Part shown: positions 45,208-54,583 of the stretch, piece after piece
How positions within the stretch are numbered: the first letter of the stretch is position 1
How the letters are laid out: each line of letters starts with the position of its first letter
Source of the DNA: Pyrinomonadaceae bacterium
GTDB lineage: Bacteria > Acidobacteriota > Blastocatellia > Pyrinomonadales > Pyrinomonadaceae
Length of the DNA: 64,000 nt
Direction: 5' to 3'
NCBI GenBank assembly: GCA_017983495.1
Contig: JAGOBH010000006.1
Location: forward strand, 3,536 to 67,535
Notes under the pieces: generated by a model
Databases searched by the model: none
What the model was told of the DNA's origin: nothing
The model's input: the letters and a program-made list of their open reading frames with translations, nothing else
Translations under genes and position numbers: made by a program

Positions 45208-46281
45208 ATGCAGAATACTAGTTGGATACCATTATTTCCAGATCAAGCCTCGACCTTCGCCTGGCAGGTTGATGCTCTGTATTTTTACCTGATCTTTATC
45301 AGCGTGGCGTTCTCGATCCCGATCATCGCGGCAATATTCTTTTTCGCCCTGAGATATCGCGAGAAAGAGAAATTTGCCACGCCTGACGAGATCCATGGTT
45401 CGATGGTGCTGGAGACCGTCTGGTCGATCATCCCGTTCGTTATTTCGATGACCATCTTTCTGGGTGGGGCGATCATTTACTTTCAGCAATTCACGCCGCC
45501 CGAAGATGCGATGGAGATCTATGTGGTCGGAAAGCAATGGATGTGGAAGATCCAGCATGAGACCGGCCAGCGTGAGATCAACGAGCTTCACGTTCCCGTA
45601 GGCCGTAGGGTCAAGTTAACGATGACGACCGAGGACGTGCTGCACGATTTCTCGATACCGGCGTTTCGAACAAAAGCCGATGTCGTGCCCGGACGCTACA
45701 CATACATGTGGTTCGAGGCGACCACGCCGGGAAAATATCATCTATATTGTGCGGAATATTGTGGACTTAACCACTCCGGTATGGGCGGCTGGGTCTATGT
45801 AATGGAGCAGCGTGATTTTGACAACTGGCTTAGCGGAAATGTCTCCGGCCAGACACCTGTCGAAGCAGGTAAAGATCTGTTCCAAAACAAATTGGGATGT
45901 GCATCTTGTCACGCGGGCGGAACCAATCAGCGCGGTGCCAAACTCGAGGGTGTATTTAACACCGACGTGAAACTTGTCGGAGGCCAAACGGTCAAAGCGG
46001 ATGAACAATATCTGCGCAATTCGATCGTGAACCCTGCTTCGCAAGTTGTTGAAGGGTACCAACCGATAATGCCGACATTCAAGGGGCAGGTCACTGAGGA
46101 ACAGTTGAACTCGCTGATCGCATATATCAAGTCCTTGAGTCCGAACGCAGCCGGAACGAGTCCTGGCGGAGCGGCACCGGGTACGATGGCGACAACGCCA
46201 ATTGCGGCCCCGGCAAATACGAATTCAGCAGCGGCGAACAAAGCGGCGCAGACTAAGTCGACTGCTAACAGCAACAAGTAG
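45208..46281 (+). CDS. coxB: caa3-type cytochrome c oxidase subunit II with fused cytochrome c
   Basis: The 357-residue subunit has two N-terminal helices, a CuA domain with YCAEYCGLNHSGM (two Cys, His, Met) around residue 180-190, and a C-terminal cytochrome c with CASCH at about residue 231 and a distal Met in YQPIMPTF. Fusion to cytochrome c defines caa3 oxidases. An Ala/Thr/Asn-rich tail follows. The ATG at 45208 is chosen; an upstream TTG (45181) is possible. The gene order coxB-coxA-coxC-coxD is standard. Confidence 0.95.
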   Translation: MQNTSWIPLFPDQASTFAWQVDALYFYLIFISVAFSIPIIAAIFFFALRYREKEKFATPDEIHGSMVLETVWSIIPFVISMTIFLGGAIIYFQQFTPPEDAMEIYVVGKQWMWKIQHETGQREINELHVPVGRRVKLTMTTEDVLHDFSIPAFRTKADVVPGRYTYMWFEATTPGKYHLYCAEYCGLNHSGMGGWVYVMEQRDFDNWLSGNVSGQTPVEAGKDLFQNKLGCASCHAGGTNQRGAKLEGVFNTDVKLVGGQTVKADEQYLRNSIVNPASQVVEGYQPIMPTFKGQVTEEQLNSLIAYIKSLSPNAAGTSPGGAAPGTMATTPIAAPANTNSAAANKAAQTKSTANSNK

Positions 46282-46296
46282 GGTAATAACAAGACT

Positions 46297-47973
46297 ATGC
46301 AAAATGTTGATGCAATAAATGCGGGAATCGATACCAGTCCAAAGATGAACTATCTGACTAACGGTTCGACGCTCCGTTCGTGGCTCCTGACCAAGGACCA
46401 CAAGCGCATCGCGCTGATGTACCTGATCTCAGTGTCCGTGTTCTTTTTCATGGGCGGACTTTATGCGGCCGCGATCAGACTTGAGCTTTTGACGCCGTCC
46501 AGTGATCTGTTGGAATCAGGAACCTATAATAAGGTTTTTACGCAGCACGGGATCCTGATGATCTTTTTCTTCCTGATCCCGTCGATCCCGGCGATACTCG
46601 GCAACTTCTTGCTGCCGCTGATGATCGGGGCCAAGGATCTGGCGCTGCCGCGCATTAATTTGCTCAGTCTGTATATTTATTGGGTCGGCGGAGCATTCAC
46701 GCTTTTTGGCTTGATGCAGGGCGGCGTTGACACAGGTTGGACGTTCTACACGCCGTACAGCACGACCTTTTCGAACTCGTACGTGATGGCCGTCGGTCTG
46801 GGCATCTTCATCAACGGGTTTTCGTCGATCCTGACGGGATTGAACTTCATCGTCACGATCCACACGATGCGTGCTCCGGGAATGACATGGTTCCGTTTGC
46901 CGCTGTTCGTCTGGGCACATTATGCTACGAGCCTAGTGATGATCCTCGGTACACCGGTGGTTGCGATCACGATCTTGATGCTCGCTCTCGAACGCCTTGG
47001 CCGAGTCGGTATCTTCGATCCTTCCATCGGCGGCGACCCGATCTTGTTCCAGCATTTGTTCTGGTTCTATTCGCATCCGGCCGTGTACATCATGATCTTG
47101 CCGGGAATGGGCGTGATCAGCGAACTCATATCAAACTTTTCGCGCAAGAAAATTTTTGGATACGAATTTATCGCGTTCTCAAGCATAGCGATCGCGGTCT
47201 TTGGTTTCCTCGTCTGGGGTCATCATATGTTCGTCAGCGGCCAGTCGATGTACGCCGGATTGGTATTTTCGTTCCTGACGATGGTCGTGGCAGTACCGTC
47301 CGCGATCAAGATGTTCAACTGGACGGCGACGCTTTATAAGGGTTCGATCCTGTTCAATACGCCGATGCTTTACGCAATGGGCTTTATGGGACTGTTCCTG
47401 GTCGGTGGATTGACCGGACTGTTCCTCGGTTCGATCGGCCTAACGGTTCATTTGACTGATACATACTTTGTTGTTGCTCACTTTCACTACGTGATGGTTG
47501 GTGGGCAGGTGATCGCATATCTTGGCGGCATTCACTATTGGTGGCCAAAGATCACCGGACGGATGTACTCGGAATTTTGGGGCAAGATATCGGCAATGCT
47601 CGTATTTGTCGGATTCAATCTCACATTCTTTCCGCAGTTCATTCTTGGATATCAGGGTATGCCGCGTCGCTACGCTTCCTATCCGGACGAATTGCAGGTA
47701 CTTAACATCTTTTCAACGGCTGGGGCGTCTGTGCTGGGAATTGGACTAATAATGCCGGTCATTTATCTTGGACATTCACTGATCTTTGGTAAAAAGGCGG
47801 GAGACAATCCGTGGATGCTGCCAGGGCTTGAGTGGAGAACGAGTTCGCCTCCGCCGACCGAGAATTTTGAAACGATGCCGGTCGTCACGTGGGAAGCATA
47901 TGATTTCAGTGACGAGAATGGCCTTGATCTTGATGAAGCGAGACGTCGGGAGGCCGCGTCCGCACTGGCCTAG
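46297..47973 (+). CDS. coxA: Cytochrome c oxidase subunit I
   Basis: The heme-copper catalytic subunit reduces oxygen and pumps protons. The 558-residue protein has about twelve helices. The segment [19 protein letters not shown] carries the CuB His and crosslinked Tyr, and its YSHPAV sequence marks the A2 class, where Tyr-Ser replaces the helix VI Glu. [11 protein letters not shown] gives the CuB His pair, and [11 protein letters not shown] the heme ligands. It follows coxB by 15 bases. Confidence 0.97.
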   Translation: MQNVDAINAGIDTSPKMNYLTNGSTLRSWLLTKDHKRIALMYLISVSVFFFMGGLYAAAIRLELLTPSSDLLESGTYNKVFTQHGILMIFFFLIPSIPAILGNFLLPLMIGAKDLALPRINLLSLYIYWVGGAFTLFGLMQGGVDTGWTFYTPYSTTFSNSYVMAVGLGIFINGFSSILTGLNFIVTIHTMRAPGMTWFRLPLFVWAHYATSLVMILGTPVVAITILMLALERLGRVGIFDPSIGGDPILFQHLFWFYSHPAVYIMILPGMGVISELISNFSRKKIFGYEFIAFSSIAIAVFGFLVWGHHMFVSGQSMYAGLVFSFLTMVVAVPSAIKMFNWTATLYKGSILFNTPMLYAMGFMGLFLVGGLTGLFLGSIGLTVHLTDTYFVVAHFHYVMVGGQVIAYLGGIHYWWPKITGRMYSEFWGKISAMLVFVGFNLTFFPQFILGYQGMPRRYASYPDELQVLNIFSTAGASVLGIGLIMPVIYLGHSLIFGKKAGDNPWMLPGLEWRTSSPPPTENFETMPVVTWEAYDFSDENGLDLDEARRREAASALA

Positions 47974-48015
47974 AATTGAATCGGTAATTCCTTTTTGATT
48001 TCTATAGAATAAATA

Positions 48016-48897
48016 ATGTCGAACCACGCAGATACACACGAACATCACGCTCCGGGGCTTCAACATCAGTTTGAGGACATGAAGCAGCAGGAAGAGTCCG
48101 TCTCGATTGGGATGTGGATGTTCCTTGTTCAGGAGATCATGTTCTTTGGCGGTCTTTTCACGGCCTATTTGGTGTTCCGATGGAAATACCCGATGGCATT
48201 TGCCGCGGGTAGTAACCATCTTGATGCTTTTTGGGGCGGCCTGAACACTCTAGTGCTGATCGTCAGCAGTTTGACGATGGCGTTGACGGTCTACTACGCG
48301 CAAAAGGGGAACCGGAACATGCAGGTAATACTGATCGTGCTGACGATGTTCTTCGGTGCCGTCTTCCTGGGTGTCAAGGCGGTTGAATATACAGATAAGT
48401 ACAACCACGGACTTATACCGGTCACCGGGTTGAATAAGAGGATCAAAGAAGATAAGAATGCCCCGCACGAGACCGGGCAAGCTAAGCCGTGTTGGGAAGT
48501 GGATCACAAAGCTCCGAAGGTTGAGCACCCAAATCCGCATAGCGAATTCCAGTGGACCGACTGCTCACTCGTCAAACTCGGCGTTGATGAGAACATCCTG
48601 ACCAACGCGGAAAAGTTTGGCTATTTTTCGGGCGGCGAGATCGATATCAATAAGTTCCGCGACAAGGTCCGGCTGTTTTTCTGGATCTACTTTGTCATGA
48701 CCGGCTTGCACGCATTGCACATGATCATCGGCCTCGGGTTGATGTCATGGCTCTTGTGGAAGGCATGGAAAAATACCTATAGTGCTGAATACTATATGCC
48801 GGTTGAAATGTCCGGGCTGTACTGGCACTTTGTCGATATTGTCTGGATATTTCTGTTTCCGCTGCTTTACCTGCTCGGAAGACACTTTTTACACTAG
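48016..48897 (+). CDS. coxC: Cytochrome c oxidase subunit III with central insertion
   Basis: Subunit III stabilises the oxidase core. The 293-residue protein has helices with [24 protein letters not shown] and, near the end, [16 protein letters not shown] and [17 protein letters not shown], all typical. Between helices 3 and 4 lies an about 88-residue hydrophilic insertion (roughly residues 125-213) with two Cys and many His/Pro ([18 protein letters not shown]); normal loops are much shorter. It follows coxA by 42 bases. Confidence 0.94.
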   Translation: MSNHADTHEHHAPGLQHQFEDMKQQEESVSIGMWMFLVQEIMFFGGLFTAYLVFRWKYPMAFAAGSNHLDAFWGGLNTLVLIVSSLTMALTVYYAQKGNRNMQVILIVLTMFFGAVFLGVKAVEYTDKYNHGLIPVTGLNKRIKEDKNAPHETGQAKPCWEVDHKAPKVEHPNPHSEFQWTDCSLVKLGVDENILTNAEKFGYFSGGEIDINKFRDKVRLFFWIYFVMTGLHALHMIIGLGLMSWLLWKAWKNTYSAEYYMPVEMSGLYWHFVDIVWIFLFPLLYLLGRHFLH

Positions 48898-48903
48898 GGA
48901 GAA

Positions 48904-49233
48904 ATGATGTCGGATAATCATTCGGAAGAACAACATATCGGTATCCCGGGATACCTCATTATTTTCGGGATCTTGTTTGTCGGGACCATCGTGACGTACT
49001 TTGTGGCGTTGACGGACCTTGACGGCAAGTTGTTTCCCGGTGCAAACACGCTTGTTGCCCTTGGGATCGCTTTTTTCAAGATGACCTGCGTGATGCTCTT
49101 TTTCATGCACGTATATTGGAGCAAACGGCTGATCTGGCTATCGGCCGTCGGCAGCTTCTTTTGGATGGCCATCATGTTTGCATTTACAATGCAAGACTAT
49201 TTCACCCGCGGTCCGGGTGTATTTGGTCAATAA
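48904..49233 (+). CDS. coxD: Cytochrome c oxidase subunit IV, prokaryotic type
   Basis: The 109-residue protein has three helices with LIIFGILFVGTIVTYFVAL, AFFKMTCVMLFFMHVYWSK and SFFWMAIMFAFTM, matching the caa3 subunit IV family. The codon at 48907 is an equally good start. It ends the respiratory block, 6 bases after coxC, and is followed by a strong terminator. Confidence 0.9.
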   Translation: MMSDNHSEEQHIGIPGYLIIFGILFVGTIVTYFVALTDLDGKLFPGANTLVALGIAFFKMTCVMLFFMHVYWSKRLIWLSAVGSFFWMAIMFAFTMQDYFTRGPGVFGQ

Positions 49234-49256
49234 AACACTTTTTAGTTTGACGGAAC

Positions 49257-49300
49257 ACGCGGTACGGGAGATACGTAATTCTCTCGTTACCGCGTCTTTT
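49257..49300 (+). terminator. Strong terminator after the cox genes
   Basis: ACGCGGTA and following bases (from 49257) pair with the segment ending TACCGCGT (to 49295) over about 15 pairs with one bulge and one mismatch, then CTTTT follows. It marks the end of the act-sco-cox block. Confidence 0.8.
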
Positions 49301-49422
49301 CGCTATTAGGATATCGACTTTTGCCGTGCTATCATTTTCGGTTTGGCGTGCTCAAAAATCGGCCGTAATACTGTAGTTTTTTAGGATACAACGGCTTTCA
49401 CCGGAGCGGTCATCACAGAGGG

Positions 49423-50499
49423 ATGAAACTTGTCTTTAACAGAAGCTTGAGACACTTGGGTTTACTGGCCATTGTGTTGGTTGCCTTGTCGTCTGCCTGC
49501 AATATCGTCAAGCAGGAAAGCAGGACGCCGCGACTCGTAAAGACCGAAGAAGCGACGCAAGCCGACTTGATGAAAGAGGTCAACCGCTTCGCACGTGTCG
49601 GATCGATGCGTGCCAAGATGTATCTCAAATTCGAAGACAATTCGTTTGCCGAGTTTGGCAGTAAAGAGGTTTATCGTTCGGCTGACGGCGAAGTCGTAGT
49701 TCAGCGTCCGGGCAATATCCTGCTGAAGGTTCAGGTGCCCGTGATCAAATCTGACGTCGCCCAGATGACCTCGGATGGAAAGACATTTAGAGTGGCGATC
49801 CTCCAGGACGGCGGATCGGGCAAGTACAAGAAATTTGTAAAGGGAACGAACAGTGCAGATTACTCAAAGCTGACAAAGACCCTCAATTCGACAAGCCTCG
49901 ACAACGGTACCGCTATCAAAGAAAGCGTAAACGCGTTTGCCAATTTGCGTCCGCAGCATTTTACCGACGCAATGCTCGTCCGGCCTACGACCGCGGATCG
50001 TGTGTACACACACAGTTCGATCTTTCAAGTTGAAGAAGATCAGGCTCAGCCGAAAAAATCGCCGCTCCGCAACATCATGCGCGGCTATTACCTGCTCGAT
50101 GAATACGTTAAACTCGAAGATGGCGGTCTACAGATCGAGCGCCGTTTTTGGTTCGATCGTGTTGGCGGCATTCGACTTGCCAGGCAGCAGATTTTTGACG
50201 CCGCCGGCGAGATCGAGTCGGATATCATTTATGGAAAGGAAGGGAAACTGACAGCGGGTACAGATTTTACCAATTTGCCGCTCGAGATACAGGTGACCCG
50301 ACCGAAAGAAAAATACTCGATGAAGCTGACATACCAGACGCCCGAGGCGGTAGAGATCGGCGATTCATATCCGGCAAAGGCATTTGTCCTCAACAATACG
50401 TGGAACCTTGAAGAAGTTGATCTCGACAAGAAGCTTCGGGATGCAGGTATAGAAAAACCGCCGACTAACGGCAAGGTGAACGTAACCCGTTTTCAGTAA
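49423..50499 (+). CDS. LolA/LolB-like lipoprotein
   Basis: The 358-residue product has a lipobox LSSAC (Cys 26). The mature part is rich in beta-strands with amphipathic pattern (MRAKMYLKFEDNSFAEFG, EVVVQRPGNILLKVQVPV, GLQIERRFWFDRVGGIRLARQQ) suggesting the LolA/LolB-type half-barrel that carries lipids; DUF4292-like. It is first of a cluster with an ABC ATPase, a tiny membrane protein and a LolA homologue, so a role in lipoprotein or lipid transfer in the envelope is likely. Confidence 0.65.
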   Translation: MKLVFNRSLRHLGLLAIVLVALSSACNIVKQESRTPRLVKTEEATQADLMKEVNRFARVGSMRAKMYLKFEDNSFAEFGSKEVYRSADGEVVVQRPGNILLKVQVPVIKSDVAQMTSDGKTFRVAILQDGGSGKYKKFVKGTNSADYSKLTKTLNSTSLDNGTAIKESVNAFANLRPQHFTDAMLVRPTTADRVYTHSSIFQVEEDQAQPKKSPLRNIMRGYYLLDEYVKLEDGGLQIERRFWFDRVGGIRLARQQIFDAAGEIESDIIYGKEGKLTAGTDFTNLPLEIQVTRPKEKYSMKLTYQTPEAVEIGDSYPAKAFVLNNTWNLEEVDLDKKLRDAGIEKPPTNGKVNVTRFQ

Positions 50500-50508
50500 A
50501 CATATAGA

Positions 50509-51183
50509 ATGGCCCCGATCCTACGAGCAGAAAATCTAACCAAATCATATAGAGTCGGCAAGGTCGACGTGCCCGCTCTCCGCGGTGTTTCATTTGAGAT
50601 CCAACCAGGTGAATTTGTGGCAATTATGGGCCCGTCGGGCTGCGGTAAATCTACTTTGCTGCACTTGCTCGGCGGTCTTTTAAGTCCGACGAGCGGCAGC
50701 ATCCTGATCGACGGCGAAGACCTTGCTAAGGTATCCGACGCACAGCGGACCGACATCCGACGCCGAAAGATCGGCTTCGTTTTTCAGCGGTTCAACCTGT
50801 TTCCGACGCTTACCGCTGACGGAAATCTTAAACTTGCGGAAAAGATTCACACAGGTAAAAGCGGCGGCAGTGCGGAGAATCGACGAAAAGTATTGAAGTT
50901 ACTCCAGCTTGAGGATAAGATGCATCACAAGCCGCTCGAGCTTTCCGGCGGGGAACAGCAGCGGGTTGCCCTTGCCCGTGCGGTCATCAATAGCCCGGCG
51001 ATCATTTTGGCCGACGAGCCGACCGGTAATCTCGACACTGAAAATTCTGCGATAGTCTTGGAGATGTTTCGTGAGCTAAATGCCGAGCTCAATCAAACTA
51101 TCATTATGATCACGCACAATCCGGAAGCCGCGGCCGTCTGCTCGCGGACGATACAGATGCGTGACGGACATATCGTGAACTAG
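50509..51183 (+). CDS. ABC transporter ATPase, LolD/MacB type
   Basis: The 224-residue ATPase has Walker [19 protein letters not shown]-loop [17 protein letters not shown], signature [14 protein letters not shown], Walker [16 protein letters not shown] and the H-loop MITHNP. The GNLD sequence is typical of the MacB/LolD/FtsE group. No permease (lolC/E-type) is present next to it, so the partner is elsewhere. It follows the LolA-like lipoprotein gene by 9 bases and is probably cotranscribed. Confidence 0.92.
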   Translation: MAPILRAENLTKSYRVGKVDVPALRGVSFEIQPGEFVAIMGPSGCGKSTLLHLLGGLLSPTSGSILIDGEDLAKVSDAQRTDIRRRKIGFVFQRFNLFPTLTADGNLKLAEKIHTGKSGGSAENRRKVLKLLQLEDKMHHKPLELSGGEQQRVALARAVINSPAIILADEPTGNLDTENSAIVLEMFRELNAELNQTIIMITHNPEAAAVCSRTIQMRDGHIVN

Positions 51184-51187
51184 GATC

Positions 51188-51358
51188 ATGGGCGTAAAAA
51201 GGATCATTCTATGGGATTTCGAGCGTGCATCATGGCAATGGGATGTCCTCTGCCTTTTGATAATGGCTTTTATTTTCTTTACTCCTAAAGCATGGTTTGA
51301 AAAATCAGAACGGCCTGCAACCCAAACACCCGCTTCGAACGTCCAAGTCCAGAGATAG
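51188..51358 (+). CDS. 56-residue single-helix membrane protein
   Basis: Starting at ATG 51188, four bases after the ABC ATPase stop, the frame reads MGVKRIILWDFERASWQWDV, then a helix LLIMAFIFFTPKAW and a Gln/Thr/Pro tail, 56 residues. It has a WDFxRxSWQWD pattern at the membrane face. Tight spacing and the strongly hydrophobic core support a real gene that a length cutoff would miss. The role is unknown; it sits between the ATPase and lolA. Confidence 0.65.
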   Translation: MGVKRIILWDFERASWQWDVLCLLIMAFIFFTPKAWFEKSERPATQTPASNVQVQR

Positions 51359-51384
51359 TTCAGGTTTTTAAATTAGGTTTTTAT

Positions 51385-52095
51385 ATGGAGATCAAAAACA
51401 AATTAGTCCGCACGGGTATGACCGCTGTTTTCATGGCGGTCGTCTTTGGTGCATTTAGTGTTGGCAGCGTCCATGCCCAGGGTGGGGTTTTGAAAACGAT
51501 CCTTGATCGCCTTGATGCACACTATAAGGGGCTCAGTTCGCTGGAGTCGGACGTCACGCTTGTTAAGTACAATTCGCAGATCGAAAAAAGCGATACATCG
51601 GTCGGCACCACTAATTATTTGCCGAAGACCCCCAAGCGGGCAATGTATGTCCGGATCGATTGGACCAAGCCGGTGAATGAAAGCATCGTCGTGATCGGCG
51701 AAAGTTACAAGATGTATCGGCCTGCGTTAAAACAGGTGATAACCGGTAAGTCGTCGGGCTCGAAGAACGCGAAGGTTCCCGGAAATGCGTTGGCTTTCCT
51801 GAGCATGTCGAAAGCACAGCTTCAGGCTAATTATACCGTGACGTATATCGGCGAAGAGCAGATCCAAGGTGGCGGAAAAACGTGGCACATTCTGATGACG
51901 CCCAAGACCGCGACGAGCTACAAAACGGCTGAGTTGTGGGTAGACGGCGACGGTATGCCGCGCCAAGCCAAGATCAATGAGAATAATGGCGATACAACTA
52001 CGATCTTGCTTTCGAATATTCAAAAGAACATTACGATCAGTGCGGAAAAGTTCAAATTGTCATATCCGTCCGATACGAAAGAAGTAAAGGGCTAG
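51385..52095 (+). CDS. lolA: Outer-membrane lipoprotein carrier LolA-like protein
   Basis: LolA carries lipoproteins across the periplasm. The 236-residue product has a signal peptide (about residues 1-35, ending VHAQG). The LolA fold is seen in ILDRLDAHYKGLSSLESDVTL, MYVRIDWTKPVNESIVVIGES-type strands and the C-terminal AELWVDGDGMPRQAKINENNGDTTT. It closes the cluster with the lipoprotein, ABC ATPase and small membrane protein, and is followed by a terminator at 52123. Confidence 0.82.
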   Translation: MEIKNKLVRTGMTAVFMAVVFGAFSVGSVHAQGGVLKTILDRLDAHYKGLSSLESDVTLVKYNSQIEKSDTSVGTTNYLPKTPKRAMYVRIDWTKPVNESIVVIGESYKMYRPALKQVITGKSSGSKNAKVPGNALAFLSMSKAQLQANYTVTYIGEEQIQGGGKTWHILMTPKTATSYKTAELWVDGDGMPRQAKINENNGDTTTILLSNIQKNITISAEKFKLSYPSDTKEVKG

Positions 52096-52122
52096 GACAG
52101 TGCAAGTTCATTTGCAGAAGAG

Positions 52123-52155
52123 GCCTTGGCTGGATATTTTCGGCCAAGGCTTTTT
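52123..52155 (+). terminator. Rho-independent terminator after lolA
   Basis: GCCTTGGC (52123-52130) pairs with GCCAAGGC (52143-52150) around a 12-base loop, followed by TTTTT. Confidence 0.9.
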
Positions 52156-52221
52156 GCCGGGTTTGAAAAGACTCCGGCCAATACATATAATCAAGGGTTT
52201 AGTAAGAGACGGAAGATCAAT

Positions 52222-53253
52222 ATGCCCAAGGCAAGTAGTTTTAGTAGATTTACACGCGGAGTTCGGCACACGGTGCGGGCATTCGCTTCGACCAGGCATC
52301 CGGTATTGGTTCACATTGTGCCAATGCGTCGGTGCAATCTTGCCTGCACGTATTGCAATGAGTATGACAAGACCAGCGATCCGGTGCCGATCGATGTCAT
52401 GCTCGAGCGTATCGATAAGCTTGCCGAATTTGGTTCATCGGTCATTACGATCTCCGGCGGCGAACCGATGATGCACCCTGAGATCTACGAGATAATCGCA
52501 CGCATCCGCCACCATGGAATGATCGCCGGCTTGATCTCCAACGGCTATTATTTTCAACCCGAAAAGGTCAAAAAGCTGAACGAAGCAGGTCTCGATTATC
52601 TGCAAATATCGATCGATAACGTCACGCCGGACGACGTTTCGAAAAAGAGTCTTAAGGTGCTCGATTCGAAGCTTGTAAATCTGCGCGATCACGCTAAATT
52701 CAAAGTCAATATCAACTCGGTGGTTGGCGGCGGCGTTGCTAACCCGGACGAGGCATTAGTGATCGCCAACCGCGCACGTGAACTTGGGTTTTCGTCCACT
52801 GTTGGCGTTATTCATGATGGTGACGGCCTAAATAAAGGGCTGACGCCTCGCGAAAAGGAAGTTTACAAAGAGATCAAAAGCAAAGGGCAAAGCTCGTACG
52901 CCCGTTGGAACTGGTTTCAGGATGACCTGGTCGAGGGAAAGGAGTACGAGTGGCGTTGCCGTGCCGGCTCGCGTTACCTCTACGTCGATGAAGGCGGTAT
53001 CGTGAGTTGGTGTTCGCAACAACGCGGAACGCCGGGCATCCCGCTGCTTGAGTACACCCACGCCGATCTTAAACGCGAGTACAACACAGAGAAATGGTGT
53101 GCTCCAACGTGTACGATCCAGTGTGTTCACCAGGTAGGCCATCTTGATGCGTGGCGTGACCCGCAGATCTCGTTAGCCGAATACACCAAGAAGAATGGTG
53201 GCCTAAAGAAAGAGACCGTTGCCCAGGTTCTGGGGGCCGAAGAGAGTCAATGA
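52222..53253 (+). CDS. Radical SAM protein with C-terminal Cys-rich region
   Basis: The start at 52222 gives 343 residues. The radical SAM cluster motif is CNLACTYC in [17 protein letters not shown], followed by [14 protein letters not shown] and later barrel strands. The C-terminal part has Cys at EWRC, SWC, KWC, PTC and IQC, suggesting a SPASM-like auxiliary cluster. Such enzymes modify peptides, cofactors or lipids; HpnH-like hopanoid enzymes share the N-terminal style. The substrate is not evident. The next gene is NTF2-like, 9 bases on. Confidence 0.88.
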   Translation: MPKASSFSRFTRGVRHTVRAFASTRHPVLVHIVPMRRCNLACTYCNEYDKTSDPVPIDVMLERIDKLAEFGSSVITISGGEPMMHPEIYEIIARIRHHGMIAGLISNGYYFQPEKVKKLNEAGLDYLQISIDNVTPDDVSKKSLKVLDSKLVNLRDHAKFKVNINSVVGGGVANPDEALVIANRARELGFSSTVGVIHDGDGLNKGLTPREKEVYKEIKSKGQSSYARWNWFQDDLVEGKEYEWRCRAGSRYLYVDEGGIVSWCSQQRGTPGIPLLEYTHADLKREYNTEKWCAPTCTIQCVHQVGHLDAWRDPQISLAEYTKKNGGLKKETVAQVLGAEESQ

Positions 53254-53262
53254 GACAACCAT

Positions 53263-53664
53263 ATGGCTTCGCAGCTTGAAACTGTAACGATCTGGCATCA
53301 TATAGTCGAAACCCGCGACATTTCTGCATTGGAGAATTTGCTTGCGGATGAAGTGGTATTTTACTCTCCGGTTGTTCATACCGCTCAGGTTGGAAAAGCC
53401 CGCACATTGCCTTACCTCACAGCCGCCTTCTACGTTTTTGTTAATGACACTTTCCGATACGTCCGCGAGGTCGTTGGCGAAGATGACGCGGTCCTCGAAT
53501 TCGAGGTCGAAGTCGACGGCATCATTATCAATGGCGTTGATATGCTCAAGTGGAACTCGGACGGAAGACTGGTCGAGTTCAAGGTCATGATCCGCCCGCT
53601 CAAGGCCGTGAATCTTATCCACGAGAAGATGCGGGCGATGCTAACGGCTTCTCATAATAATTAG
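53263..53664 (+). CDS. NTF2-like/SnoaL-fold protein
   Basis: The 133-residue protein has the NTF2-like pattern: an N-terminal helix, ENLLADEVVFYSPVVHT, and strands FRYVREVVGEDDAVLEFEVEVDG and LVEFKVMIRP. The cavity fold binds small hydrophobic molecules or acts as an isomerase/cyclase-type enzyme; no catalytic Asp-His pair is certain. It is likely cotranscribed with the radical SAM gene. Confidence 0.82.
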   Translation: MASQLETVTIWHHIVETRDISALENLLADEVVFYSPVVHTAQVGKARTLPYLTAAFYVFVNDTFRYVREVVGEDDAVLEFEVEVDGIIINGVDMLKWNSDGRLVEFKVMIRPLKAVNLIHEKMRAMLTASHNN

Positions 53665-53736
53665 TAAGTTCGACTCCTTCGGCTCTCCGTTAACTACGAG
53701 CAATAGGTTATTCTTTTATCATCTGGGGAGAATAAT

Positions 53737-54426
53737 ATGATACATAACGAAATGCATCGAACTCATCGCATCGGATGGCTTCGGGCGGCGGTTTTGGGAG
53801 CGAATGACGGTATCGTTTCTACTGCCTCGCTGGTGATCGGTGTTGCAGCGGCGGCATCCGACCATGACGCGATCATGGTTGCCGGAGTGGCGGGACTTTT
53901 CGCCGGTGCCCTGTCAATGGCTGCGGGAGAATATGTATCGGTCCATTCACAGGAAGATACCGAAAAGGCCGACATCGAGCTTGAAAGGAAGCATCTCGAG
54001 GATGAGCCCGAATTTGAGTTGCGTGAACTTGCGTTGATCTATGAAGGCCGGGGGCTCGACCCTGAGCTTTCGTTGCAGGTTGCAGAACAGCTAATGGCTC
54101 ATGACGCTCTCGGTGCACACACTCGCGATGAACTCGGGATCACCGATACGCTTAGTGCTAACCCCATGCAGGCCGCCATTTTTTCTGCCGTTAGTTTTGC
54201 GCTCGGAGCGGCCTTTCCATTGGCAATTGCCTGGCTTACTCCGGTATCGATATTGATCTGGCTAATAGCCGGAAGCTCGCTTTTGTTTTTGGCGATACTA
54301 GGGGGCGTTGCGGCAAGGGCCGGCGGAGCCGGCATCGTCACCGGAGCCACACGAGTGATGTTCTGGGGTGCCATCGCAATGGGAGCAACGGCTCTGGTCG
54401 GCAAACTTTTCGGCGCCGTGGTCTAA
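53737..54426 (+). CDS. VIT1/CCC1-family Fe(II)/Mn(II) transporter
   Basis: The 229-residue membrane protein shows GWLRAAVLGANDGIVSTASLVIGVAAA and GLFAGALSMAAGEYVSVHSQEDTEKADI, the family's two conserved helices and metal-binding region. It likely exports or stores iron or manganese across the inner membrane. The central soluble part has acidic residues and a C-terminal pair of helices follows. AAT-rich leader; no operon partner is clear. Confidence 0.93.
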   Translation: MIHNEMHRTHRIGWLRAAVLGANDGIVSTASLVIGVAAAASDHDAIMVAGVAGLFAGALSMAAGEYVSVHSQEDTEKADIELERKHLEDEPEFELRELALIYEGRGLDPELSLQVAEQLMAHDALGAHTRDELGITDTLSANPMQAAIFSAVSFALGAAFPLAIAWLTPVSILIWLIAGSSLLFLAILGGVAARAGGAGIVTGATRVMFWGAIAMGATALVGKLFGAVV

Positions 54427-54583
54427 CCAGATAGCGAGATTTTGCCGAGTACCCTTCCATCCCGATGTCCCGGGGGTAAACTCCACTTGAGACTCGCCGC
54501 AATTAGGAATAGTCTATTGATAGGCGCCGGAGAATTTGTCGTTCCCGGTAGGTTCTCCGATTCTTCCTTCTCTGGAGGTTGTC

